Of a DNA stretch of 6,519 nt, positions 1 through 5,925 are shown one piece after another (position 1 is the stretch's first letter; every line of letters starts with the position of its first letter). Origin of the DNA: Holophaga sp. (lineage in GTDB: Bacteria > Acidobacteriota > Holophagae > Holophagales > Holophagaceae); contig JAUYES010000256.1 in the NCBI GenBank assembly GCA_030691225.1, positions 1 to 6,519 on the forward strand, given 5' to 3'. The translations under genes and the position numbers were made by a program. Below the pieces are notes generated by a model, which did no database searches, had not been told where the DNA came from, and was given only the letters and a program-made list of their open reading frames with translations.

Positions 1-1698
1 GATTTTGCGCACTTTCTCGTGGTTGGAAAGTTTGGTGTTTACGCGAGCCACTTGCTTCATCAACTTGGCATAGACCTTTGGGTTGGCCACCATTTCGGCA
101 TCGGATTCGAAGTGCAGATGCTTGCGTGAGCACCAATCCCGGAGGGCAGGGAAGTGGGGTACCACCAATGCGGTGATGTGATTGCGGTGATCCCCGATGA
201 GCACAGCCTGTTCGATGTAGGGGTCCGCTCGCAAGAGATTTTCTACTGGCTGCGGCGCGATGTTTTTGCCGCCGTTGGTGACGATGATTTCTTTTTTCCG
301 ATCCGTGATCTTTACGCGGCCTTGGGGATCAATCTCGCCCACATCGCCGGTGCAGAAATAGCCATCGGCATCGAACATTTCGCGGGTGGCTTCCTCGTCG
401 TTCCAATAGCCCTGCATGATGTTGGGGCCGTAGGCAAGGATCTCCCCATCCTCGGCCAGTTTCAAGAACGGCCGGTCATTCCAGGAGCGCTGTATGGGAT
501 GTCCCACATAACCTGGTCGCACCTTGCCTTGGCGATTGAGAGTTAGGATGGGACTGGTTTCAGTCAGACCGTAGCCCTCGTAGATGGGGATGCCCACAGC
601 CCAGAAAAATTCCATAACACCCGGACTTAGGGCGGCTCCGCCGGAGATGCTAAAGCGCAAGCGTCCACCTGTCCTGACCCGAACCTTGGACAGTATCAAA
701 CGATCTGCAATCTTCCATGGGATACGCAGAAACAAAGGTGGTTTGCGTTCCAGGTACAGGTGATGCACCACTCGGTGGCAGATACCCATCGCCCAGCCAA
801 AAACCATGCGCTTCAGGAATCCACCACTTGTAGCCGTATCGCGCACCCGGTCGTAGACCTTTTCGAAAATTCTTGGCACGGCCATCAGCACCGTGGGGCG
901 CACTTCTTCCAAGTTCGGCTGAAGCGCCAGCAAGCTCTCGCAGTAGAAGATGCCCACCCCTAGGTAGAACATGGCGTAATAGCCGCCTGTTCTCTCGAAA
1001 ATGTGGGATAGGGGCAGCACGCTCAGGCAACGGTCGCCGCGCTCAGGGCGCAGGGCTGGGAGGGCCACTGCCACCGCTTGCATAACGTTCGTGGCCACAT
1101 TGCCATGGGAGAGCATCACCCCCTTGGGATCACCCGTGGTTCCCGAGGTATAGATGATGGTGAGCAGGTCTTCTGGTTTCCGTTCCGAGCCCCATCGCCG
1201 AACTTCGTCGCGTTGGCTATCGAGAGCCGCGCCTTCCTCCTGCAACTGGGACCATTTCATGACGCGGAAGTTCAGATCAGCAGGGGCGTCTCCGTCCACG
1301 AGGATCACGGTTTCCAGGTCGGGGAGTTGGGCTTGGTAGGCAAGAAGTTTTTTAAATTGATAGGGCGTTGAACAGATAATCCAGCGCGCACCGCTATGGC
1401 GCACGATCCACGCCGTTTGCTCGGCGTTTAGGGTCTGGTAGATGGGAACCGAAATTAGCCCGGAAAGAGCACAGGCGAAATCCGCAATGGCCCATTCTGG
1501 TCGGTTTTCCGAGAGGAATGCTACGCGGTCGCCTGCCCGCAGGCCATGAGCCTGCAGCGACAGGGCCAAGCGATCCACTCGCTCATGGAACTCGCGGTGG
1601 GAAATGGGGCGAAAGGCGCCATCCACTTTCGATGCAAAGGCCTCGGCAAGATCAATGCGCAAGGCTTCGTAGACTAGTTCAGCAACGGTTTGGGCCAA
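1..1698 (-). CDS. Long-chain acyl-CoA synthetase (AMP-forming), 3' end cut by window edge
   Basis: This enzyme activates long-chain fatty acids: ATP plus fatty acid gives acyl-AMP, then acyl-CoA, feeding beta-oxidation or lipid synthesis at the cytoplasmic face of the membrane. The minus-strand frame is open for 566 codons and runs off the left edge. Seen motifs of the ANL (adenylate-forming) superfamily: the phosphate-binding loop YTSGTTGDPKG at residues 183-193, YEGYGLTET at 373-381, TGD at 450-452, and DRKKE followed by TNGGKN at 466-479. The PLSHIFER stretch (229-236) and overall layout fit the FAA1/FadD15-type long-chain group (COG1022). By comparison with the family's roughly 600 residues, about 35-40 are missing, including the C-terminal lysine region of the adenylation reaction. 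No in-frame ATG exists near the 5' end. I chose the TTG at 1698-1696 because GGAG lies 8 bases upstream and the protein then begins like its relatives. It is divergent from xerC. Chain-length specificity cannot be read from the sequence. Confidence 0.93.
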   Translation of the reverse strand, partial: MAQTVAELVYEALRIDLAEAFASKVDGAFRPISHREFHERVDRLALSLQAHGLRAGDRVAFLSENRPEWAIADFACALSGLISVPIYQTLNAEQTAWIVRHSGARWIICSTPYQFKKLLAYQAQLPDLETVILVDGDAPADLNFRVMKWSQLQEEGAALDSQRDEVRRWGSERKPEDLLTIIYTSGTTGDPKGVMLSHGNVATNVMQAVAVALPALRPERGDRCLSVLPLSHIFERTGGYYAMFYLGVGIFYCESLLALQPNLEEVRPTVLMAVPRIFEKVYDRVRDTATSGGFLKRMVFGWAMGICHRVVHHLYLERKPPLFLRIPWKIADRLILSKVRVRTGGRLRFSISGGAALSPGVMEFFWAVGIPIYEGYGLTETSPILTLNRQGKVRPGYVGHPIQRSWNDRPFLKLAEDGEILAYGPNIMQGYWNDEEATREMFDADGYFCTGDVGEIDPQGRVKITDRKKEIIVTNGGKNIAPQPVENLLRADPYIEQAVLIGDHRNHITALVVPHFPALRDWCSRKHLHFESDAEMVANPKVYAKLMKQVARVNTKLSNHEKVRKI

Positions 1699-1706
1699 GT
1701 CGATAG

Positions 1707-1710
1707 CTCC
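1707..1710 (-). promoter_or_regulatory. Ribosome binding site that decides the TTG start of the acyl-CoA synthetase
   Basis: On the minus strand GGAG is followed by 8 bases and then TTG, which opens the long acyl-CoA synthetase frame. The nearby ATG codons at 1712-1710 and 1730-1728 are in another frame that stops after a few codons, so they cannot start this gene unless there is a sequencing error or frameshift. Confidence 0.55.
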
Positions 1711-1717
1711 ATCAAAT

Positions 1718-1746
1718 GGGAATGTGGCATGGTAGCAGGATGTCAA
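1718..1746 (-). promoter_or_regulatory. Candidate sigma70-type promoter for the acyl-CoA synthetase gene
   Basis: The minus strand carries a perfect TTGACA (1746-1741). A 17-base spacer leads to ATTCCC (1723-1718), which is a poor -10 box. Transcription would start near 1711, just ahead of the GGAG ribosome site, giving a leader of about 13 bases. The -35 box overlaps the likely xerC start codon (1740-1742). The exact -35 and its placement favour the call. The weak -10 and the fact that the same bases encode the xerC start argue against it. Confidence 0.3.
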
Positions 1747-2654
1747 TCGCGCAAAGCCTAAGTGAATCCATCCAGGCTTTTCATCTCGAACAGCGAGCTC
1801 GGGGGGTATCTCCGCACACCACTAGGGCACAGAAGGGTGACCTGGAAAAACTTCTGGATCACGCTACCTCCAGCCGGTGGGATTCCTGGGAAATAAAACC
1901 AAGGACTTTGCGGCGCTTTGCCCTTGAGCTGGGCGAGCGAGGCCTGGAACCAGCCAGCCAAGCCCGCATCCTGAGTACGGCCAGAGCCTTCTTTCATTGG
2001 CTATTCGAGACTCAGCGGATTCCCAGCAACCCTGCAACTGGATTGCGAAATCCGAAGCAGCCTCAAAAATTGCCAGCCTTTTTGACGGAGGGCGAAAGCA
2101 ACTCCCTGTTGGATTTAGGGCCGGTGGTTGATTTTCTTAGCGCGCGGCTGAACTGCCTGCTGGAAATTCTCTATGCTTCAGGGCTCCGAGTTTCAGAACT
2201 CACCGGGTTGGATCTTCAGGATATTTTGCGAGAAGAACGCACTCTGCGAGTCGTGGGTAAAGGCAATAAGGAGCGTTTGGTACCTTTCCACGAGGCTGCT
2301 GCAGGGGTTTTAGATGCCTATTTAAGCTTTCGACAGGCCTTCCTCGCCGAAAAAGGCCTGCCGCCCAGCGCGGCTTTGTTCTTGAATCAGCGGGGAGGTC
2401 GGTTGACACCCACGAGTGTCCGCACCTTTTTAGGGAACGCCCTCGAATCAACCGCCCTGCGTGCCCATATTAGCCCGCATGCGCTGCGGCATAGTTTTGC
2501 CACCCATCTGCTGAACCATGGCATGGACCTGCGTGCTATCCAGGAATTGCTCGGTCACGCCAGTTTGAGCACCACCCAGCGCTATACGCACCTCGACATG
2601 GAACAACTGGCGAAGACCTATGACTCCGCTCATCCAAGAGCCCATAAGAGGTAG
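1740..2654 (+). CDS. xerC: Site-specific tyrosine recombinase, XerC type
   Basis: XerC acts with XerD on the chromosomal dif site near the terminus to resolve chromosome dimers before division, in the cytoplasm on DNA. The start at 1740 gives 304 residues, close to the usual ~300; in-frame ATGs at 1716 and 1722 would add up to 8 residues. I prefer 1740 because the protein then begins like known XerC/XerD, but no start has a well-spaced ribosome site (AGG directly abuts 1740). Numbered from 1740, the N-terminal SAM-like core-binding domain spans about 5-105 and the catalytic domain about 110-295. All six catalytic positions are present: R150 (ASGLRVSEL), K174 (GKGNKER), H247 and R250 (HALRHSF), H273 (LGHASLSTTQ) and Y282 (RYTHLD). 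The tail ending in AHPRAHKR is typical of chromosomal XerC rather than phage integrases. The stop codon lies in the left arm of the downstream palindrome. XerD cannot be wholly excluded, and no partner or dif site is visible. Confidence 0.9.
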   Translation: MSIAQSLSESIQAFHLEQRARGVSPHTTRAQKGDLEKLLDHATSSRWDSWEIKPRTLRRFALELGERGLEPASQARILSTARAFFHWLFETQRIPSNPATGLRNPKQPQKLPAFLTEGESNSLLDLGPVVDFLSARLNCLLEILYASGLRVSELTGLDLQDILREERTLRVVGKGNKERLVPFHEAAAGVLDAYLSFRQAFLAEKGLPPSAALFLNQRGGRLTPTSVRTFLGNALESTALRAHISPHALRHSFATHLLNHGMDLRAIQELLGHASLSTTQRYTHLDMEQLAKTYDSAHPRAHKR

Positions 2655-2707
2655 GGCCTGTTTTTAAAGTGGATGCGGCCACACCCCACTTTGAAAACAG
2701 ACCCTAC
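2651..2707. repeat. 57-bp near-perfect inverted repeat between convergent genes
   Basis: Two 22-base arms (2651-2672 and 2686-2707) match as reverse complements at 20 of 22 positions, around a 13-base centre. The outer part reads GTAGGG...CCCTAC. Each arm holds a CTGTTTT block followed by AAAGTGG. The left arm includes the xerC stop codon (2652-2654), and the right arm ends two bases before the stop of the convergent gene. One mismatch is a G-U wobble in plus-strand RNA and the other in minus-strand RNA, so both transcripts could fold. No T-tract follows the stem in either direction, so it is not a textbook intrinsic terminator. It could still limit read-through or stabilise 3' ends. Alternatively it may be a tiny MITE or a pair of insertion-sequence ends, since the arms are flanked by TA on each side. 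Confidence 0.85.
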
Positions 2708-2709
2708 TG

Positions 2710-3369
2710 CTACTTCAGCTTCTCCAGCACCATATCGATCTGCTCAGAGACCTGAATGATATTGGCGTTCACGCCATCGATTTCCTGAGTGAGTTTGCGG
2801 ACGGCTTCCACGGATTTGCCCATGTGATCGGCCACCACCGCAAAGCCCCGGCCGTGGACACCAGCCTTGGCGGCTTCGATGCTGGCATTGAGGGCCAGCA
2901 TCTGCATGCTGGACATAATGGAATTGATTCGGCTCACAAGATTCCGGCTGCCCTCCAGGCTATCGGAGAGTTCGTGTTTGATGGTGCCCACCACTTCGGA
3001 AACATCTTCTCTTACCCGAGTGCTATTTTCTTCCAGCACCCGCACCATCATCCGACTCGTGACCGGGCTGATCAGCCGAGTTTCGGTATTGCGGATAATC
3101 TGCCGAATTTTTGCGTCCAACACTTCGTCGCCGGTCGCATCGAAAATAAAATCGGGTAAACCGCTGCGAAGGGCTTCCTCCGCATCGGTAAAGGTGCGGA
3201 TTCCAGCCTCTCGGGCGGCCAGGATGCCAATCGCTTCCTGATCGGGGTCAGCAATAAAGGAGATTCTGGCGACCTTGCTGCGCCCAAAAAAAGCAAGAAG
3301 GCCATGGCCACCGCGCCCGCCACCGATGATGCCAATGCTGAACACATGCGTGCCGACCCAATTGCTCAC
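2710..3369 (-). CDS. Soluble Rossmann-domain protein with a minimal MCP signalling tip
   Basis: The protein has 219 residues and no signal peptide or membrane segment, so it is cytoplasmic. Residues 9-105 look like a Rossmann domain. A beta strand leads into G16-x-G18-x-x-G21, an acidic residue (D41, in IADPD) follows the second strand as in NAD-preferring folds, and a later strand gives FDATGDEV (76-83). From memory, similar Rossmann modules sit at the N-terminus of some sensor kinases and regulators of deltaproteobacteria. Residues 107-219 form a helical hairpin whose turn is that of methyl-accepting chemotaxis proteins: LALNASIEAAKAG (158-170), then GRGFAVVAD (173-181). The arms have only about 50 and 45 residues, much shorter than standard receptors, and no HAMP or methylation region is recognisable. 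The GTG start follows AGGGAG at a 6-base spacing. The gene is convergent with xerC and divergent from tex; no che gene is visible. I infer a sensor of a dinucleotide or metabolite acting on CheA/CheW-like partners; the ligand is unknown. Confidence 0.85.
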   Translation of the reverse strand: MSNWVGTHVFSIGIIGGGRGGHGLLAFFGRSKVARISFIADPDQEAIGILAAREAGIRTFTDAEEALRSGLPDFIFDATGDEVLDAKIRQIIRNTETRLISPVTSRMMVRVLEENSTRVREDVSEVVGTIKHELSDSLEGSRNLVSRINSIMSSMQMLALNASIEAAKAGVHGRGFAVVADHMGKSVEAVRKLTQEIDGVNANIIQVSEQIDMVLEKLK

Positions 3370-3375
3370 CGTGGA

Positions 3376-3381
3376 CTCCCT
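3376..3381 (-). promoter_or_regulatory. Ribosome binding site supporting the GTG start of the Rossmann-MCP gene
   Basis: AGGGAG on the minus strand lies 6 bases before the GTG at 3369-3367. This good match at good spacing supports a GTG start and a cytoplasmic N-terminus with no missing membrane segment. Confidence 0.7.
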
Positions 3382-3391
3382 GAATGCGCCG

Positions 3392-3397
3392 ATTGTA
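3392..3397 (-). promoter_or_regulatory. Possible -10 box for the Rossmann-MCP gene
   Basis: TACAAT on the minus strand matches five of six bases of the sigma70 -10 consensus and would place the transcript start near 3385, shortly before the ribosome site. No convincing -35 box lies 16-18 bases upstream, and no flagellar/chemotaxis sigma28-type promoter was seen. Confidence 0.25.
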
Positions 3398-3440
3398 ATC
3401 CAGAAAAGGTCTCAGCGGACTTTCGATCGATGGGAAGGGC

Positions 3441-3456
3441 CAGAGCAGAGGCTCTG
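3441..3456. other. Small hairpin in the divergent tex upstream region
   Basis: CAGAGC-AGAG-GCTCTG is a perfect 6-bp inverted repeat with a 4-base loop in the 117-base spacer between the divergent genes. It lies 30 bases before the upstream-most tex start. It could be an operator or a leader hairpin, but its short length makes chance quite possible. Nothing else clear was found in this spacer on the tex side. Confidence 0.3.
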
Positions 3457-3486
3457 TGCAATGTTTCGAACGCACTCTGAGGTAAG

Positions 3487-5925
3487 ATGACCCTTCGCCC
3501 TCTGGGTGGTTCGAAAGGAATGGTTGTGGAGCTTTTTGTCGATCGTATCTGCCAGGAACTCTCGTTGCCCGGGCATCGGGTTGCGGCCGTCGTGGCCTTG
3601 TTGAACGAGGGGAACACCGTTCCTTTTATTGCGCGGTACCGAAAGGAAGCCACTGGGTCTCTGGACGAAGTCGCCATCCGGGCTATCGAAGATCGCATGA
3701 CCTACTACAAAGAGCTGCTCGAGCGTCGCGATACAGTCCTCAAAAATATCGATAAGCAAGCCAAGCTTTCTCCCGAACTGAAGGCGCGCATCGAGAATGC
3801 CTGGACCAAGACCGAGCTGGAAGACCTCTACCTTCCTTACAAACTCAAAAAGCGCACCAAGGCCACCGATGCTAAGGAGCGCGGCCTGGAGCCCCTGCTG
3901 GATGCCCTGCTGACGGATGAAAGCGGTGCCGATCCCCTGATGTTGGCTGCCCCTTTCTGCAAGGAAGACCAGGAAGGCCTGCAAACGCCAAGTCTGTGTG
4001 TGGTTGGGGCTGGGCACATTCTTGCCGAGCGTTTGGCGGAGAGTGCCGATATTCGCGCCTGGCTGCGACAAGAATTCCATGACTTTGGCACCCTTCAATC
4101 CACGCTCCGGGATGAGAAAAAAGATTCGCAGGAAGCCCTGCGTTTCAAGCCCTACTGGGATTTTCGCGAACCCATCAAGAAAATGGCCGGCCATCGGGTG
4201 TTGGCCCTGCGGCGCGGTGAGAAGGAAGAAATTCTCACCGTCAAGCTCCTGGTGGACCGAGAAAAGCTGGTGACTCTGCTGGTGTCCAAGGTGTCCGTGC
4301 ATCCTTCCAGCGGCTACCGCCCCACCCTGCATGAAGTCTGCGAGGATGCCTTTGATCGGCTGCTCTCGCCCAGTCTCGAAACCGATGTGCGCATGGATGC
4401 CAAGAAGAAGGCCGATATCGAGGCCATTCAGGTGTTCCAGACGAACATGGATCATCTCCTGCTGGCGCCACCTGCCGGGCAGATGGCCACCCTGGGCGTG
4501 GACCCTGGCATTCGCAAAGGCTGCATGCTGGCAGTCATCAATCGCCTCGGCCAGTTCATGGAGACGGCGACCATTTACCCCCTGGAACCCAAACGGGATA
4601 TCGAAGGCAGCCGCGCCATTCTGGAGGCAATTGCGACCAAATTTCCTTTAGAGGCCATCGCCATCGGCAATGGCACTGGGGGCCGCGAGGCAGAAGCCTT
4701 CATTCGGCAATGGCTCAAAGATACTGATCGTCAGGGCGTCGCCTGCATTTCCGTGAGCGAGGCTGGGGCCTCGGTCTACAGTGCGAGCGATATTGCTCGT
4801 GAAGAATTCCCCGACCACGATTTGACCGTGCGCGGAGCCATCAGCATCGCGCGGCGCTTTCAGGATCCTTTGGCGGAATTGGTGAAGGTGGAGCCCAAAT
4901 CCATCGGGGTGGGGCAGTACCAGCACGATGTCAATCAAACGGCCCTTAAAAAGGGCCTGGATGATGCCGTGGAATCCTGCGTGAACCGTGTGGGCGTTGA
5001 CCTCAACACCGCTTCCTACCGATTGCTCAGCTACGTGGCGGGAATTGGGGAGAGTCTGGCGAAAAATATTATTCAGTTCCGTTATGAACACGGCGCCTTC
5101 AAACAGCGCGAACAACTGATGGAAGTGCCTCGGTTCGGTGAAAAGGCATTTCTTCAGTCGGCGGGTTTCTTGCGCATCCGTGAGGGTGAAAACCCCCTGG
5201 ATGCCAGCGCCGTACATCCCGAGGCTTACCCCATCGTGCAGCGGATCTGTCAGGTCACGGGCAAAACGGTTCCCGAACTCATTGGCAACGATGCCGTGCT
5301 GGATGGCCTCGATCCCAAGCTCTTTGTGGATGATCGCTTCGGCATCGAAACCGTGGGCGATATTCTGGTGGAGCTCAAGAAACCCGGCCGCGATCCTCGC
5401 AAGAAATTCGAAGCGGTGCACTTCAAGGAAGGCGTGCACAAGCCGAACGATCTCGAAATTGGCATGGAGCTCCAGGGCATCGTTACCAACGTCACGGATT
5501 TTGGTGCCTTCGTCGATATTGGAGTCCATCAAGATGGGTTGGTTCATCTTTCCGAAATCAGCCACACCTTCGTAAAGAATCCTTCCCAGGCGCTGAGCGT
5601 AGGTCAAGCTGTGCGCGTGAAGGTGCTCGCTGTGGATTTGGCATCCAAGCGCATCGGTCTTTCCATTAAGGCGCTGCAGGCTGCGCCAGTGGCGCGTCCG
5701 CAAGCGCCTAGACCCGAACGGGCACCAAGGCCGGAACGGCCGGCCCCTGCCAACCGTCCTCCAGTAGCTAACCGTCCCGAGGGCTCCCGGCCACCCCGTT
5801 CGGCCAGACCCCAACAACGTCCCGAAACTAGCCGTCCCGCGGAGCGCAAGCCCGAACCAAAACCAGAGGTCAAGGGGTCCAGCCTCGATGATCTGATGGC
5901 ACGATTCAACAAAGGTATCCGGTGA
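3487..5925 (+). CDS. tex: Transcription accessory protein Tex, S1 RNA-binding, with Arg/Pro-rich tail
   Basis: Tex is a conserved cytoplasmic nucleic-acid-binding protein that associates with the transcription machinery and RNA. The order of parts is classical: an N-terminal helical Tex domain with EGNTVPFIARYRKE (41-54) and TELEDLYLPYK (109-119), an RNase H-like YqgF domain beginning LGVDPGIRKG (336-345), the conserved VGQYQHDVNQ (475-484), helix-hairpin-helix motifs at about 500-570, and an S1 domain at 656-728. Residues 733-796 are an Arg/Pro/Glu-rich, probably disordered extension. A short helix-like end follows (SSLDDLMARFNKGIR, 798-812). At 812 residues it exceeds E. coli Tex (about 770), mostly through this tail. 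The start is uncertain. ATG 3487 has GAGGT three bases upstream. ATG 3520, or GTG 3526 with AAGGA at a 6-base spacing, would align better with E. coli Tex. The stop codon overlaps the start of the next gene, so the two are probably co-transcribed. Confidence 0.96.
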   Translation: MTLRPLGGSKGMVVELFVDRICQELSLPGHRVAAVVALLNEGNTVPFIARYRKEATGSLDEVAIRAIEDRMTYYKELLERRDTVLKNIDKQAKLSPELKARIENAWTKTELEDLYLPYKLKKRTKATDAKERGLEPLLDALLTDESGADPLMLAAPFCKEDQEGLQTPSLCVVGAGHILAERLAESADIRAWLRQEFHDFGTLQSTLRDEKKDSQEALRFKPYWDFREPIKKMAGHRVLALRRGEKEEILTVKLLVDREKLVTLLVSKVSVHPSSGYRPTLHEVCEDAFDRLLSPSLETDVRMDAKKKADIEAIQVFQTNMDHLLLAPPAGQMATLGVDPGIRKGCMLAVINRLGQFMETATIYPLEPKRDIEGSRAILEAIATKFPLEAIAIGNGTGGREAEAFIRQWLKDTDRQGVACISVSEAGASVYSASDIAREEFPDHDLTVRGAISIARRFQDPLAELVKVEPKSIGVGQYQHDVNQTALKKGLDDAVESCVNRVGVDLNTASYRLLSYVAGIGESLAKNIIQFRYEHGAFKQREQLMEVPRFGEKAFLQSAGFLRIREGENPLDASAVHPEAYPIVQRICQVTGKTVPELIGNDAVLDGLDPKLFVDDRFGIETVGDILVELKKPGRDPRKKFEAVHFKEGVHKPNDLEIGMELQGIVTNVTDFGAFVDIGVHQDGLVHLSEISHTFVKNPSQALSVGQAVRVKVLAVDLASKRIGLSIKALQAAPVARPQAPRPERAPRPERPAPANRPPVANRPEGSRPPRSARPQQRPETSRPAERKPEPKPEVKGSSLDDLMARFNKGIR
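5683..5874 (+). other. Low-complexity Arg/Pro-rich coding segment in tex
   Basis: Codons for residues 733-796 of Tex are dominated by Pro, Arg, Glu and Ala. They contain loose repeats of RPE (four copies) and NRP, then KPEPKPE. The DNA repeats short cgtccc/cgaacg-like words without an exact tandem unit. The segment links the S1 domain to a short conserved-looking C-terminal helix. It is basic and probably disordered, and may add RNA affinity, as basic tails do in some RNA helicases. Confidence 0.8.

Noticed and set aside
154..546. Plus-strand open frame of 130 codons
   Set aside because: It is antisense to the C-terminal motifs of the acyl-CoA synthetase, with no ribosome site or recognisable domain.
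2334..2360. Perfect 8-bp inverted repeat CAGGCCTT/AAGGCCTG with 11-base spacer
   Set aside because: It lies in ordinary xerC coding sequence, is built around the self-complementary AGGCCT, and is likely chance.
1740..2654. Integrase of a mobile element or integron
   Set aside because: Length, tail and motifs match chromosomal XerC. No att site, integron cassette, tRNA gene or phage gene is nearby.
2651..2707. Classical rho-independent terminator
   Set aside because: The stem is long, but no T-tract follows it on either strand; T and A runs are inside the stem. Recorded as an inverted repeat instead.
3412..4455. Long minus-strand open frame (347 codons) opposite tex
   Set aside because: It lies wholly against well-conserved Tex coding sequence, shows no recognisable domain, and overlaps the divergent promoter region. 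It is a codon-bias shadow.
4941..4957. Hairpin GGCCCTT-AAA-AAGGGCC inside tex
   Set aside because: It encodes part of a conserved Tex segment (TALKKGLD) and no reason was found to think the DNA or RNA structure is selected.
4648..5817. Long minus-strand open frame (389 codons) opposite the tex YqgF-to-S1 part
   Set aside because: It is antisense to strongly conserved motifs and has no motif of its own. Such shadows are common in GC-rich genes with biased third bases.
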